Positions 52,888-62,265 of a DNA stretch of 64,000 bases are shown here, piece after piece; position 1 is the stretch's first letter, and the number at the start of each line of letters is the position of its first letter. Under the pieces are notes generated by a model. The model searched no databases. It was not told where the DNA came from and saw only the letters and a list, made by a program, of their open reading frames with translations. Position numbers and translations under genes: made by a program. The DNA lies in assembly GCA_951802115.1 (NCBI GenBank), contig CATOPL010000019.1:1-64000 (forward strand). The letters are read 5' to 3'. Source of the DNA: an uncultured Lachnospiraceae bacterium. Lineage in GTDB: Bacteria > Bacillota > Clostridia > Lachnospirales > Lachnospiraceae.

Positions 52888-53943
52888 TTATGCCGCCCCC
52901 TTTTCTGCCGCATTGCCCTCTTTTTTCTGAGCGAGCGCTTTTCTCCATCTTGCAAAACCGGGAGACTGGAGCGTTACAATGATAACAACTACAATCGCTT
53001 TATATACCGGAATCTGGTCTGAGGAGACATGCATTGCATAAAGTGTAGTGGTCAGTGCCTGGATCGTATATGCGCCGATTACAGAACCGGCAATGGAAAA
53101 TTTACCTCCGCCCAGCGAGTTGCCGCCGATGGCAACTGCAAGTATGGCATCCAGCTCCATGTTCAGGCCGATATTATTGGCGTCTGCCGAGTAGATTCGG
53201 CTGGAAGCAATGAGACCGGACAGGCCGGAACAAAGTCCGCAGAAAGCGTAGGTAAGAAAGATGATCATAACAGACTTGATTCCCGTCAGACTGGAAGCCT
53301 TTTTGTTGATGCCGACTGCCTGGATATACATTCCCAGAGCTGTCTTTTTTAAAAGGATCATCGTCAGAATCACGACAATGATTGATATGATAAAAGGCGC
53401 GGGAACAGGGAAACCAGGGAAAGAAGATCCCAGTATCTTATAACTGTCCACACGTACATAAGTGATCTGACCATCCGTAATCAGCTGTGCGATTCCGCGT
53501 CCGGCTGTGAACATGATCAGGGTGGCTACCATGGGCTGAATCTCGAGCTTTGCGACCAGGAATCCGTTAAAACATCCGATCAGCGCGCCGACAACAAGTG
53601 CCGCGACGAAGCCAAGGATCAGAGGACTTGCATAAGCGGTGGCTGCACGCTCTCCGCCGGTCAGTACATTACAGCAGACAGCCGCGCTGACTGCCATAAT
53701 TGCGCCTACTGAGATGTCGGTTCCTGCGGAAGCGGATACGACCAGCGTCATACCGACGGCGAGGATTACAAGCTCTGACGCGCGGTTGATGATATCAATC
53801 AGAAATCCGTACAGGACACCGTCCCGAATCTCAATCGAGAAAAAATCCGGTCTGGTAAAAAGATTGACCAACAGTACCAGAGCAAGACAGAAGATCGGCA
53901 GAAATAACCGCTGTGATGTGATATTTTTCAGACTTTTATTCAT
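52888..53943 (-). CDS. ytfT: Sugar ABC transporter permease (YtfT-like)
   Basis: 351-residue RbsC-type permease with about ten membrane spans. Family motifs LAVGMTLVVSASAGTDISVGAIMA (~residue 58) and GMYIQAVGINKKASSLTGI (~225) are visible. It abuts the next permease (stop immediately before the yjfF-like ATG) and begins one base after the ATPase gene ends, so all four genes are coupled. Substrate inferred from the SBP. Confidence 0.85.
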   Translation of the reverse strand: MNKSLKNITSQRLFLPIFCLALVLLVNLFTRPDFFSIEIRDGVLYGFLIDIINRASELVILAVGMTLVVSASAGTDISVGAIMAVSAAVCCNVLTGGERAATAYASPLILGFVAALVVGALIGCFNGFLVAKLEIQPMVATLIMFTAGRGIAQLITDGQITYVRVDSYKILGSSFPGFPVPAPFIISIIVVILTMILLKKTALGMYIQAVGINKKASSLTGIKSVMIIFLTYAFCGLCSGLSGLIASSRIYSADANNIGLNMELDAILAVAIGGNSLGGGKFSIAGSVIGAYTIQALTTTLYAMHVSSDQIPVYKAIVVVIIVTLQSPGFARWRKALAQKKEGNAAEKGAA

Positions 53944-53944
53944 G

Positions 53945-55462
53945 TTACTGTCCTCCTGCTATGGTTGACATAATTGTTGTCTGGTTCATTTCTTCACCGC
54001 TCAGTTCCCCGACTTTGCTGGTATCACGCATGACAATCATGCGGTCGCAGGTTCGGAGCATTTCCTCAATTTCAGAAGAAATGAATACGACAGCCATGCC
54101 TTCTTTTGCCAGTTTTACAACAAGTTTCTGAATCTCTGTCTTTGTTCCGACGTCAATTCCTCTGGTAGGTTCGTCAAGAATCAGAAAATCCGGATTGGTC
54201 AGAAGCCATCGGCCGATGATAACCTTCTGCTGATTTCCGCCGGACAGAGACTTGATCGGTGTCTCTCTGCTGGCTGTTTTGATCTGAAGCGTTTCGATAT
54301 ATTTATCAGTGAATTCTTCCTGCTGCTTTCTGCTGAGCAGATGAAAAATTCCACGTTTTGCCTGCAGTGCAATGATCAGGTTTTCCCTGACAGAAAGATC
54401 TGCAATGATTCCCTCGTTTTTCCGGTCCTCCGGAAGATATGCCATGCCTTCATACATGGAGTGAATCGGATGCTTGGGCGATAATTTTTTTCCTTTTACA
54501 TGGAGCTCTCCTTCGTCCGGTTTTTCTGCTCCATAGATCACGCGGACCGTTTCTGAACGTCCCGAACCCAGAAGTCCGGTAAATCCAACAACTTCCCCCT
54601 TGTGAATGACCAGATCAAAAGGTTTGATATAGCCTTTTTTTCCAAGCCCTACAGCTTTGATTACGATATCTTCTTCGCTGTATGTTTTGTCTGACGCACT
54701 GTCCTGTTTGATGGCAGCAAGATCATCAAAGTCTTTTCCCATCATTTTTGCAACCAGCTGTACCCTCGGGAGTTCCTGAGTGGTGAACTGTCCTACCAGC
54801 TGGCCGTTTCTGAGAACGGTAATTTTATCACAAACTTCATATACCTGCTCCAGGAAATGAGTGACAAAGATGATGCCGACGCCTTCGGACTGAAGTCTTC
54901 TCATCAGCTGAAACAGTTTTTCCACTTCGCTGTCATCCAGAGATGAAGTCGGTTCATCGAGGATCAGTACCTTGGCTGACATATCCACAGCTCTGGCAAT
55001 GGCAATCATCTGCTGAATGGCGATCGAATAATTGTCGATGGTCTGTGTTACATCTGCATGGATATCCAGGTCTTCCAGTAATTTGGCAGCTCTTTTGTTC
55101 ATGGCTTTCCAGTCGATCAGTCCGCCTTTTCTGGGCTCCCTGCCGATGAAAAGATTTTCTGCGACAGAGAGATTTGGACAAAGATTCACTTCCTGGTATA
55201 CGGTACTGATGCCATGATTCTGTGCTTCCTGCGGATTGCGGTTGATAATCGGGTGGTCACAGCCGTCAATCATGATCTCACCTGTTTCAAACTCTTCGAC
55301 ACCTGTCAAAACTTTGATCAGAGTGGATTTTCCTGCGCCGTTTTCTCCCATCAGTGCATGAATCTCGCCTTTTTTCAGCGTGAAGTCCACATTCTGCAGA
55401 GCTTTTACACCTGGGAATGTCTTGTAGATATGTCTCATTTCGAGAACAGAATCCTTTTCCAT
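53945..55462 (-). CDS. ytfR: Sugar ABC transporter ATP-binding protein (YtfR/MglA type, duplicated)
   Basis: 505 residues with two ABC cassettes: Walker A GENGAGKST (~residue 36) and Walker B VLILDEPTSSLD (~160); a second, partly degenerate cassette with LLGSGRSE (~280), signature LSGGNQQK (~390) and FLILDEPTRGIDVG. This tandem form is typical of monosaccharide CUT2 importers. The ATG at 55462 follows AAAGGAGG; 22 more codons upstream lie in the attenuator region and lack a ribosome site. Confidence 0.93.
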   Translation of the reverse strand: MEKDSVLEMRHIYKTFPGVKALQNVDFTLKKGEIHALMGENGAGKSTLIKVLTGVEEFETGEIMIDGCDHPIINRNPQEAQNHGISTVYQEVNLCPNLSVAENLFIGREPRKGGLIDWKAMNKRAAKLLEDLDIHADVTQTIDNYSIAIQQMIAIARAVDMSAKVLILDEPTSSLDDSEVEKLFQLMRRLQSEGVGIIFVTHFLEQVYEVCDKITVLRNGQLVGQFTTQELPRVQLVAKMMGKDFDDLAAIKQDSASDKTYSEEDIVIKAVGLGKKGYIKPFDLVIHKGEVVGFTGLLGSGRSETVRVIYGAEKPDEGELHVKGKKLSPKHPIHSMYEGMAYLPEDRKNEGIIADLSVRENLIIALQAKRGIFHLLSRKQQEEFTDKYIETLQIKTASRETPIKSLSGGNQQKVIIGRWLLTNPDFLILDEPTRGIDVGTKTEIQKLVVKLAKEGMAVVFISSEIEEMLRTCDRMIVMRDTSKVGELSGEEMNQTTIMSTIAGGQ

Positions 55463-55528
55463 AAAAGCTGTGCCTCCTTTTCGTTTTGGGATTTTATAAT
55501 TCTGATGCCGTCTATATATTTTGGACAA

Positions 55529-55576
55529 TAAAAAGAAGGCGCGGAAGAGGAGAATCTAAGCATCCGGCTCCGCGCC
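55529..55576 (-). terminator. Intra-operon attenuator between the SBP and ATPase genes
   Basis: On the minus strand GGCGCGGA (55576-55569) pairs with TCCGCGCC (55545-55538), followed by TTCTTTTTATT. Placement just after the binding-protein gene is typical of partial terminators that keep the binding protein in excess. Confidence 0.75.
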
Positions 55577-55625
55577 TCCAGATCATTCAATCAATATGTG
55601 ATTCTGATCAATTATGTAATGATAA

Positions 55626-56732
55626 TTAGTATGCTCTTTCAGCCAGAATGCTCTCAAGATCCATAGAGGTATCGAAGTAAGCCTCGTCTACATACTGGAT
55701 TTTGTCTACTGTCTCACCTGCTTCCAGCTTCTGAATAATCTCAGCTACGCGCGGTCCGTGAAGCGGATTGCACTCGAAAGTTGCGTTGAGGTCGCCTGCG
55801 ATCATGGATTCGAAGGCAGCTTTTACAGAGTCAAAGCTTACTACGATGATATCGCCGTCCGGTCCGCAGGTCTTTCCGGCAGCTTTGATAGCGTCGATTG
55901 CACCGAATGCTTCATTGTCGTTCTCGCAGATAACGACATCAATGTCGTCATAGCTCTTTAAGAAGGACTCCATAACTTCCTGTCCTTTTGCCTGAGTAAA
56001 TTCGCCGGACTGCATGTCAAGCATTTTCCAGTTGGAATGCTCAGCAAGCTTGTTTGCCATACCTTCTGTACGTCCAACCTGAGCAGATGCACCGATGGTA
56101 CCCTGAATGGTTACCATGTTGATTTCTTCCTCGCCGCGTCCCTGCTCTTCCAGATAAGTTGCAAGCCAGTCGCCGCAGGTTTCGCCTTCTTTTACGAAGT
56201 TTCCGCCAACCCATGCTTCATAAAGAGTATCGTCGGATACGTCCATCATACGGTCAGAAAGGATAACCGGAATGCCTGCTTCTTTTGCTTCTTCCAGAAC
56301 AGTTTCCCAACCGGTCTCAACAACCGGAGCAACTACGATGTAGTCAACTTCCTGCTGGATGAAAGAACGGATCGCTTTGATCTGATTCTCCTGTTTCTGC
56401 TGTGCGTCGTCAAAGATCAGTTTATAGCCGTTTTCTTCTGTGAAAGTAGATTTGAAAGATTCTGTGTTTGCGGTTCTCCAGTCGGACTCTGCACCTACCT
56501 GTGCATAACCTACGGTGATCAGTTCTCCGGAAGCTGCGCTGTCAGCCGGAGCCTCGTCAGTTGGTGCCGCTTCATCGTTTGCTGCCGCATCCTCAGCCGG
56601 AGCCGCATCCTCAGCGGGAGCTTCTGTTTCAGCCGGAGCCTGAGTGTCTGCCGCCTGCTGTCCGCCGCCGCATCCTACGGTTGCCATTGTCATTGCTGCG
56701 ATGAGCAAAGCAGATAATACTTTTCTTTTCAT
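55626..56732 (-). CDS. ytfQ: Sugar ABC substrate-binding lipoprotein (YtfQ-like)
   Basis: 368 residues: a signal peptide ending in the lipobox TVGC (Cys ~21), an Ala/Glu/Pro-rich linker to ~residue 65, then a periplasmic-binding-protein type 1 fold. VGYAQVGAESDWR, ADAQQKQENQIKAIRSF-like (here DDAQQKQENQIKAIRSF) and VAPVVETGWE closely follow E. coli YtfQ, which binds galactofuranose. This is the main basis for the substrate call. The ATG at 56732 has AAGGAGGAAAAAT. A promoter lies about 50 bases upstream. Confidence 0.88.
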   Translation of the reverse strand: MKRKVLSALLIAAMTMATVGCGGGQQAADTQAPAETEAPAEDAAPAEDAAANDEAAPTDEAPADSAASGELITVGYAQVGAESDWRTANTESFKSTFTEENGYKLIFDDAQQKQENQIKAIRSFIQQEVDYIVVAPVVETGWETVLEEAKEAGIPVILSDRMMDVSDDTLYEAWVGGNFVKEGETCGDWLATYLEEQGRGEEEINMVTIQGTIGASAQVGRTEGMANKLAEHSNWKMLDMQSGEFTQAKGQEVMESFLKSYDDIDVVICENDNEAFGAIDAIKAAGKTCGPDGDIIVVSFDSVKAAFESMIAGDLNATFECNPLHGPRVAEIIQKLEAGETVDKIQYVDEAYFDTSMDLESILAERAY

Positions 56733-56777
56733 ATTTTTCCTCCTTAAAATGAAATGAAAATATTTTTTACGTATATT

Positions 56778-56806
56778 ATTATAGGAGAAATGAGAATATG
56801 ATTCCA
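56778..56806 (-). promoter_or_regulatory. Weak promoter of the ytf-like operon
   Basis: On the minus strand TATAAT (56783-56778) with TGGAAT (56806-56801) at a 17-bp spacer. The poor -35 fits an activator-dependent promoter, perhaps controlled by the adjacent response regulator. Confidence 0.55.
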
Positions 56807-56843
56807 TGAGATATTTTTGGAAAAAGGTATAATTTTTCTCACT

Positions 56844-56884
56844 AAAAAAGCAGGCTTTTAGAAAATATATCTAAAAAGCCTGCC
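56844..56884 (-). terminator. Terminator of the two-component operon
   Basis: On the minus strand GGCAGGCTTTTTAGA and TCTAAAAGCCTGC form a stem over 56884-56850, followed by TTTTTTAG. It separates the kinase gene from the ytf-like promoter. Confidence 0.85.
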
Positions 56885-56935
56885 ATAAAATGGAATTTTT
56901 TAAGAAAGTTTTATGATTTTTTATAATCAGTTGCC

Positions 56936-58426
56936 TCAGACACATTTAAGACAGATGCTGACGCATGTTCCCGATCCTTTTTTTGAGGTAATTGTGATAT
57001 TCGATCTGGAACCATAATACATTCGGATTCTCTGAGCTACATTATACATACCAAAGCTGCTTTTCCCGGTGCTTGTCCGGTCTTCTTTGCCCTGAAGTTT
57101 TTTCTGGAGTCTGTCCAGAGTCTCTTCGTCCATACCTGTACCATTGTCTTCTACTTCGAAAAAGATTTCATCATCTGCGGCATATCCCCGTATCGTAATT
57201 TTTCCGCCGCCTCTTTTATTTTTGATCCCGTGGTACAGTGCATTTTCTACAATAGGCTGAAGAATCATTTTCAGAATAACCTGTTTTTTTATAGAGGCGT
57301 CAATATCTATATCATAATCCAGAATATCTTCATAACGAATTTTCTGAATTTTCAGGTAACTTCTGATGTGGCCTTCTTCTTCTGCAATCGTGATATAGTC
57401 GTTTCCTCCGGAAAGGACAGTGCGGAAGAAATCGCTCAGATCTGTGGTCATCTCCACCACCTGCCGGCTGTTGCCTCCTTCTGCCATCCAGACAATGGAA
57501 TCTAACGTGTTATAAAGAAAATGAGGATTGATCTGTGCCTGGAGAAGCTTCAGTTCCGCTTCGTGCAGGTTTTTCTGCTCCTGCTTTGTCTTTTCCATCA
57601 GTTCGGCAATCTCGTTGCTCATCTTGTTGAAGGTTCTGGCCAAAACATTGATCTCCTCCAGCTCGTACATTTTGGCCTGGGCATCCAGTTCTCCCCGGCC
57701 CAGTCTCTCGGCGGTTTCCTGCAGAGAATGAATGGGTGTGGTCACAGATTTTGTGATGGCTGTGGACAAGCCAAACCCCAGCGCCAGGATGCCCAGCAGA
57801 AGCGCAATAAAAATTTCGATATTCTGTTTTGTCCGGGCCTCCATTTCTTTCTGGAGCTCTTCCATATGTGCAAGTTCATAATAGGTGTACTGGGTAATAT
57901 ATTCCTGCATCATAGAGCAGAGACCTTTAATGTCGTTTTCCCAGATCGATACATTTTCATCATAGGTTCCAGGCATGGCTGAGTTTTCAATCATCCGGTT
58001 TACCGCTGTTTCCAGCGTGTCCAGACAGGAAAGAATTCCCCGGATCTTAATGTCGCTGTCTGTGCCGTGCACTCTTTCAACGGTGCTGCCAAATGCGTAC
58101 CTGGCAGAATTGATCATATTGACAGGATTTTTCAGTACAGTGGCGTATTCAGTGCTTCCTTCCAGAATATCGCCGTTTTCAAATTCGGAAGCGTCGATCA
58201 GTCCGATCATAACCCGATACATAGAATATTCCATATCTTCTTTGAAGGTGATATTATACTCGTTTGCTACTTTCAGGTTCGACATAATTCCATTGTAGGA
58301 GTCAGAATAGTCCTGAATCATTTTCAGAATTTCCAGTACCATGCCGGTCAAAGGGATCGCAATGACAAACAGAAGAAGGGACAGACGCATTTTAAGCGTC
58401 AGCCTGCGTATTTTTTTCCTGCTCAT
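56936..58426 (-). CDS. YesM-type sensor histidine kinase
   Basis: 496 residues: span 1 (~11-30), an external sensor region of ~170 residues, span 2 (~205-228), HAMP (~228-280), the His_kinase domain with QAQINPHFLYNTLDSIV (phospho-His, ~300) and an ATPase domain with PIVENALYHGI (N box, ~395), DNGTGM (~435) and the G box SFGMYNV. This LytS/YesM class usually pairs with an AraC-type regulator, here the upstream gene (start/stop overlap ATGA). Likely senses extracellular sugar for the adjacent transporter. Confidence 0.9.
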   Translation of the reverse strand: MSRKKIRRLTLKMRLSLLLFVIAIPLTGMVLEILKMIQDYSDSYNGIMSNLKVANEYNITFKEDMEYSMYRVMIGLIDASEFENGDILEGSTEYATVLKNPVNMINSARYAFGSTVERVHGTDSDIKIRGILSCLDTLETAVNRMIENSAMPGTYDENVSIWENDIKGLCSMMQEYITQYTYYELAHMEELQKEMEARTKQNIEIFIALLLGILALGFGLSTAITKSVTTPIHSLQETAERLGRGELDAQAKMYELEEINVLARTFNKMSNEIAELMEKTKQEQKNLHEAELKLLQAQINPHFLYNTLDSIVWMAEGGNSRQVVEMTTDLSDFFRTVLSGGNDYITIAEEEGHIRSYLKIQKIRYEDILDYDIDIDASIKKQVILKMILQPIVENALYHGIKNKRGGGKITIRGYAADDEIFFEVEDNGTGMDEETLDRLQKKLQGKEDRTSTGKSSFGMYNVAQRIRMYYGSRSNITITSKKGSGTCVSICLKCV

Positions 58427-59547
58427 TTTTCTTCGGATTCCTGATTTGTACTGCTTCTGAACTCTTTGGGAGATTGACCTACCATTTTTTTAAATGCAGT
58501 ACTGAAATAGTGTGGATCATTGTACCCGGTTTTTTCACCGATCTCAGATGTGCGCAGAGTGGTGCATTTTAAAAGCTCACAGGCGCGGTCGATTCGTACC
58601 TTGGTCAGGTATTCGATAAAAGACTGCCCGGTTCCCTGCTTGAAAATGGAGCTGAAATAGCTGGGGCTCACTCCGATAAAACCAGAGATCATGTTCAGAG
58701 AAAGTTCGCTGTTTCCATAATTTTCAGCAATATAGTCTTTGGCCTCCCGGATCAGAATACCATAGCGGTCGCCGGAACTTTTGTCCCGCACAGTCAGTGC
58801 AAAGGTAAAAAGCTCTTTCAGATAATTCATAGTGCTGTCTGCTTTTTCGATGGCTTTTGTCACCTGCTTCAGATCGGTCAGTTCTGCCGGGGTGTCTTCT
58901 TCGCGGATATTCAGTGATTTTATGAATTCCTGAACACAGTAAAAGATATCCATCGTCATGTACTGCCGGAGAAGCAGGGACATGTAGTTTCCTTCTCCCA
59001 CCGCTTCAAAATATTCGTCAATAAAGCGTCCGCATTCCTCTGCATTTCCGGTTTTTAGGAAATTCTGTATTAATTTGCGGTCTACGCCGCTGTAATCCGT
59101 CTTGTCAGGAAAATCCATATATTTTTCATAGTCAATAAAATATCGTTCCAGAAGTCTGGAATTTTCCTGTTCTTCAAGAATTTGTTCAGCGACTTTTTTC
59201 AAGGCTTCCATCAGGCTGGCGGCGGTAACCGGCTTGAGAAGGTAATCGCTGATCCCGATGCGGATGGCTTCTTTTGCATAGTCAAATTCATTATAGCCGC
59301 TGAAAACAATGATTTTACATTTTGGGAGCGCCTTTTTTACCAGACGGCTCAGCTCCAGTCCGTCCATAAACGGCATTTTCACATCGGTCAAAAGAATATC
59401 CGGCTGTTTTTTTAATATCATCGGATATGCATATTCTCCGTCTCCGGCTTCCCCGACCAGCTGAAAACCGTTGGATTTCCAGTCGATATTGTTTTTAATT
59501 CCCTGACGAATGATACTTTCGTCTTCCACCAGAAACACTTTTATCAT
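58423..59547 (-). CDS. YesN-type response regulator with AraC DNA-binding domain
   Basis: 374 residues. An N-terminal receiver (~1-120) has VEDE (acidic pocket), LLTDVKMPFMDG (phospho-Asp ~54) and the KPVTA lysine (~106). A middle linker precedes a C-terminal AraC/XylS domain (~270-370) with two helix-turn-helix motifs, ending TGYNDPHYFSTAFKKMVGQSPKEFR. The 3' end overlaps the kinase start. It likely activates the ytf-like operon downstream; the target site was not identified. Confidence 0.92.
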   Translation of the reverse strand: MIKVFLVEDESIIRQGIKNNIDWKSNGFQLVGEAGDGEYAYPMILKKQPDILLTDVKMPFMDGLELSRLVKKALPKCKIIVFSGYNEFDYAKEAIRIGISDYLLKPVTAASLMEALKKVAEQILEEQENSRLLERYFIDYEKYMDFPDKTDYSGVDRKLIQNFLKTGNAEECGRFIDEYFEAVGEGNYMSLLLRQYMTMDIFYCVQEFIKSLNIREEDTPAELTDLKQVTKAIEKADSTMNYLKELFTFALTVRDKSSGDRYGILIREAKDYIAENYGNSELSLNMISGFIGVSPSYFSSIFKQGTGQSFIEYLTKVRIDRACELLKCTTLRTSEIGEKTGYNDPHYFSTAFKKMVGQSPKEFRSSTNQESEEK

Positions 59548-59591
59548 ACACTTTTCCTCAATTCAGATTGGGTGACTGTTCAGTTGAAAAA

Positions 59592-59620
59592 AGCATAACA
59601 TATTTTAAAATGGCTTTCAA
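59592..59620 (-). promoter_or_regulatory. Promoter of the two-component operon
   Basis: On the minus strand TTGAAA (59620-59615), a 17-bp spacer and TATGCT (59597-59592), 45 bases before the regulator ATG. Confidence 0.7.
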
Positions 59621-59734
59621 TATGGCGGACAGCCCTTTTTTGTCGATAAAAAGAGTCGGATTACTTACTGGTTTCGTCAAAAAGAGGACAACTTCTGTGC
59701 TACCATGAATCAAAAACAAAAGGCTGGTGAGGAG

Positions 59735-61006
59735 ATGGAACTGATAGAAGGGAGAGGTACGAACGAAGAGTGGAAACTTCCCAAAAATGTACGTCAGATA
59801 GGGGAACCTGGATCTGGAACAAAGATCCTGATTGAAGATTACGTATATACATTTCTCCATCAAATGGCACAGAACAATCTGACCTGTATCAAAACAGCTG
59901 TGCTTGCGGGACATCTGGAAAAAAATGCTGCCGTGTATATTGAAGGAGCCATAGAAATCGATATGGGGCAGGAAGTAAGAAACTGGTTTTCTTATGAGCA
60001 CTGGAGAGAGATTTTTCAGGATATGAATAACTGGTTTCAGGGGCTGGAGGTAGTGGGATGGTATATGGCAAATCCCGGTTTTCCTCCGGTATTGACAGAA
60101 GAACTGAAAAACCTGCATATACGAAACTTTTCAGGGAATACGCATGTGTTTTTTCAGACGGATGTGCTCGATCATGAAGAAATCTTTTATATGCGTGGGG
60201 AAAAAGGAACTGCACCGGTCTGCGGGTACTATATCTATTATGAAAAGAATGAGCGGATGCAGGAATATATGAGCCGTAAAAAAGGCGGTATCGGGATTGA
60301 GCCGGAAGGTATGATGAAAGACCGTGCGGCTGCCCGTTTTCGGAATGTCATGCAGGAGAAAAAAGAACAGAATGCGCAGAAGAAGATGTTTGCGTTTTTG
60401 TATACGTCGTGTATGTTTCTGGTGCTGGTGATTCTGGTAATTGGAGTGACGCTGGTGAACAACTATGATCGCATGACAAATATGGAAAGTGCACTTCATC
60501 AGATCTCGGAGAATCTTGAAACAGATCAGGACGCTGTGGAGGAGGCGATGGAGGCAGAAAACAGGCAGGCTCAGGCAGATCTTTCTGAGTCCGGACAGGA
60601 AGAAGCGCCGCCGGAGTCCGGGGATGAAAAAACGGAGGAAATACCGGCGGAACCAGACAGCGTCGATGCGGCGGAATCATCGTCGGAGTCTGAAGAAGAG
60701 GCGGAAGATGAAGCGGCTGAGGAGGCGCCGCCGGAGCCTGAGGATGCTGAAACGGTTGAGGAGCCGCAGGAAGAGCCGGCAGAGAGTCCAAAAGAAGAGG
60801 CGGAACATACGGAAGAGCCAGTGGACAACCCCGGGGAGCCGCAGGAACAGGAGTCGGAACATTATCAGGTGCAGGTAGGAGACACACTTCTGGAAATCTG
60901 CCGTTCAAAATATGGGACAGACGAGATGGTGAGCAGGGTCTGCGAGATGAATAATCTGGAAGACGGTGATAAAATATATGTAGGAGAAATTATTTTACTT
61001 CCATGA
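59735..61006 (+). CDS. LysM membrane protein with degenerate JAB/MPN-like N-terminal domain
   Basis: 423 residues. A cytoplasmic N-terminal ~190 residues resemble a JAB1/MPN fold (KILIEDYVYTFLHQMA, AVLAGHLEKNAAVYIEGAIE, VVGWYMANPGFPP, FFQTDVLDHEEIFYM), but the zinc HxHP motif reads MANP, so it should be inactive. A membrane span (~222-242) is followed by a long Glu/Pro-rich external linker (~275-375) and a C-terminal LysM domain (VQVGDTLLEICRSKYGT...GDKIYVGEIILLP) that should bind peptidoglycan. The ATG at 59735 follows GGTGAGG closely; ATG 59705 is in frame but has no ribosome site. The JAB assignment is by eye. Confidence 0.65.
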   Translation: MELIEGRGTNEEWKLPKNVRQIGEPGSGTKILIEDYVYTFLHQMAQNNLTCIKTAVLAGHLEKNAAVYIEGAIEIDMGQEVRNWFSYEHWREIFQDMNNWFQGLEVVGWYMANPGFPPVLTEELKNLHIRNFSGNTHVFFQTDVLDHEEIFYMRGEKGTAPVCGYYIYYEKNERMQEYMSRKKGGIGIEPEGMMKDRAAARFRNVMQEKKEQNAQKKMFAFLYTSCMFLVLVILVIGVTLVNNYDRMTNMESALHQISENLETDQDAVEEAMEAENRQAQADLSESGQEEAPPESGDEKTEEIPAEPDSVDAAESSSESEEEAEDEAAEEAPPEPEDAETVEEPQEEPAESPKEEAEHTEEPVDNPGEPQEQESEHYQVQVGDTLLEICRSKYGTDEMVSRVCEMNNLEDGDKIYVGEIILLP

Positions 61007-61059
61007 TAGAAGGTGCTATACTACAAAAGATTAAATGTTTTCGGAAATGGATAAAAACA

Positions 61060-62247
61060 ATGAGTACGATAGAAATATATAAAAAAACCGAAGATACCGA
61101 CAAAGATATGAAGGAATACAAAAAAAGTCTTTTCCGGCATCGTCTGAAAAATGGATGCATCGCTGCCGGCATCGCAGGGGTGGCAGTTCTGTGCGTTATT
61201 TTTTTGTGGCTCGGGATTCAAAACCGATCATTTGATATGTATGAGGTTCTGAAAAGTTTTGATCGTACAGATACCATGACCACACAATATGCAGAGTTTA
61301 AAGAATATGTTCTGAAATACAGCAGGGACGGAATTTCCTGCGTGGATTCTAACAACCGCTCTCTGTGGAGCCAGACCTATAATATGCAGAATCCTATCAT
61401 CCAGGTCTGCCGTAACAGTGCCGCAGTTGCGGAAGAAAACGGAACGGAAGCGATGGTATTCAACGAAGCAGGCATTCAGGGCACAATACAGACGCGTCTG
61501 CCGATTCGACAGATTTCGGTATCTTCTCAGGGGGTACTGGCAGTGCTCATGGAGGATGGAGATGCCATGCGTGTAAATCTTTACAGCAGGACTGGAGAAG
61601 AGCTGGTAGAATCTAAATTTGAGCTTCAGGATGTAGGATATCCGCTGCGAATCTCCCTGAGTGCAGATGCGACGAAGCTGGCAGTCAGTTTTTTGCAGGT
61701 ACAGAATGGAAGCATCAACAGCTGTATCGCTTTTTATAACTTTTCATCGGTTGGTGAGAATCAGGAAGATCATCTGGTGGCATCAAAAATTATCAACGGT
61801 CTGGTGATGCCGGAGGTGGTGTATATGGACAGTACGCACTGCTTTGTTCTGGGAGGAGGTCAGCTTCTTCTGTACGAAGGGAGTCAGATTCCGGAGCTGA
61901 CACTGGAAAAAACTCTGGAAAAAGAAGTACTGAGTGTATTTCATTCGGAGGAATACATCGGTCTGGTTCTGGAAGGAGAGGAAGAGGAGTATCTTCTTCA
62001 AGTATATGATCTCCAGGGACACCTGCAGTTCGAGACGGAATTTGGAATGGAGTATCAGACGCTTAAATTTTCGGGAAAAAATATTCTGATCTATAATGAT
62101 ACAGAGTGTATGATGCTGAACGGCAGCGGAAAGATCTTCTACTCGGGAAGCTTTAAAGAGCCTGTGGTGAATCTGTATACCATGTCAGGAAGCAGGCGTT
62201 ATATTGTTATGCATGCGTCAAGAACTGATCAGATAAGGTTGAAATAG
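61060..62247 (+). CDS. DUF5711-like membrane protein, beta-propeller-like external domain
   Basis: 395 residues: a cytoplasmic basic N-terminus, one span (~33-52, IAAGIAGVAVLCVIFLWLGI), then an external part of ~340 residues made of repeated beta strands (e.g. RQISVSSQGVLAVLMEDG, RISLSADATKLAVSF, FVLGGGQLLLYEG), suggesting a propeller. Similar Lachnospiraceae proteins are, from memory, DUF5711 and lie next to cvpA, as here. The start is uncertain: an in-frame ATG at 61003 overlaps the previous stop (ATGA) but neither start has a good ribosome site. Confidence 0.65.
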   Translation: MSTIEIYKKTEDTDKDMKEYKKSLFRHRLKNGCIAAGIAGVAVLCVIFLWLGIQNRSFDMYEVLKSFDRTDTMTTQYAEFKEYVLKYSRDGISCVDSNNRSLWSQTYNMQNPIIQVCRNSAAVAEENGTEAMVFNEAGIQGTIQTRLPIRQISVSSQGVLAVLMEDGDAMRVNLYSRTGEELVESKFELQDVGYPLRISLSADATKLAVSFLQVQNGSINSCIAFYNFSSVGENQEDHLVASKIINGLVMPEVVYMDSTHCFVLGGGQLLLYEGSQIPELTLEKTLEKEVLSVFHSEEYIGLVLEGEEEEYLLQVYDLQGHLQFETEFGMEYQTLKFSGKNILIYNDTECMMLNGSGKIFYSGSFKEPVVNLYTMSGSRRYIVMHASRTDQIRLK

Positions 62248-62265
62248 ACTGACAGGAGGATACTG

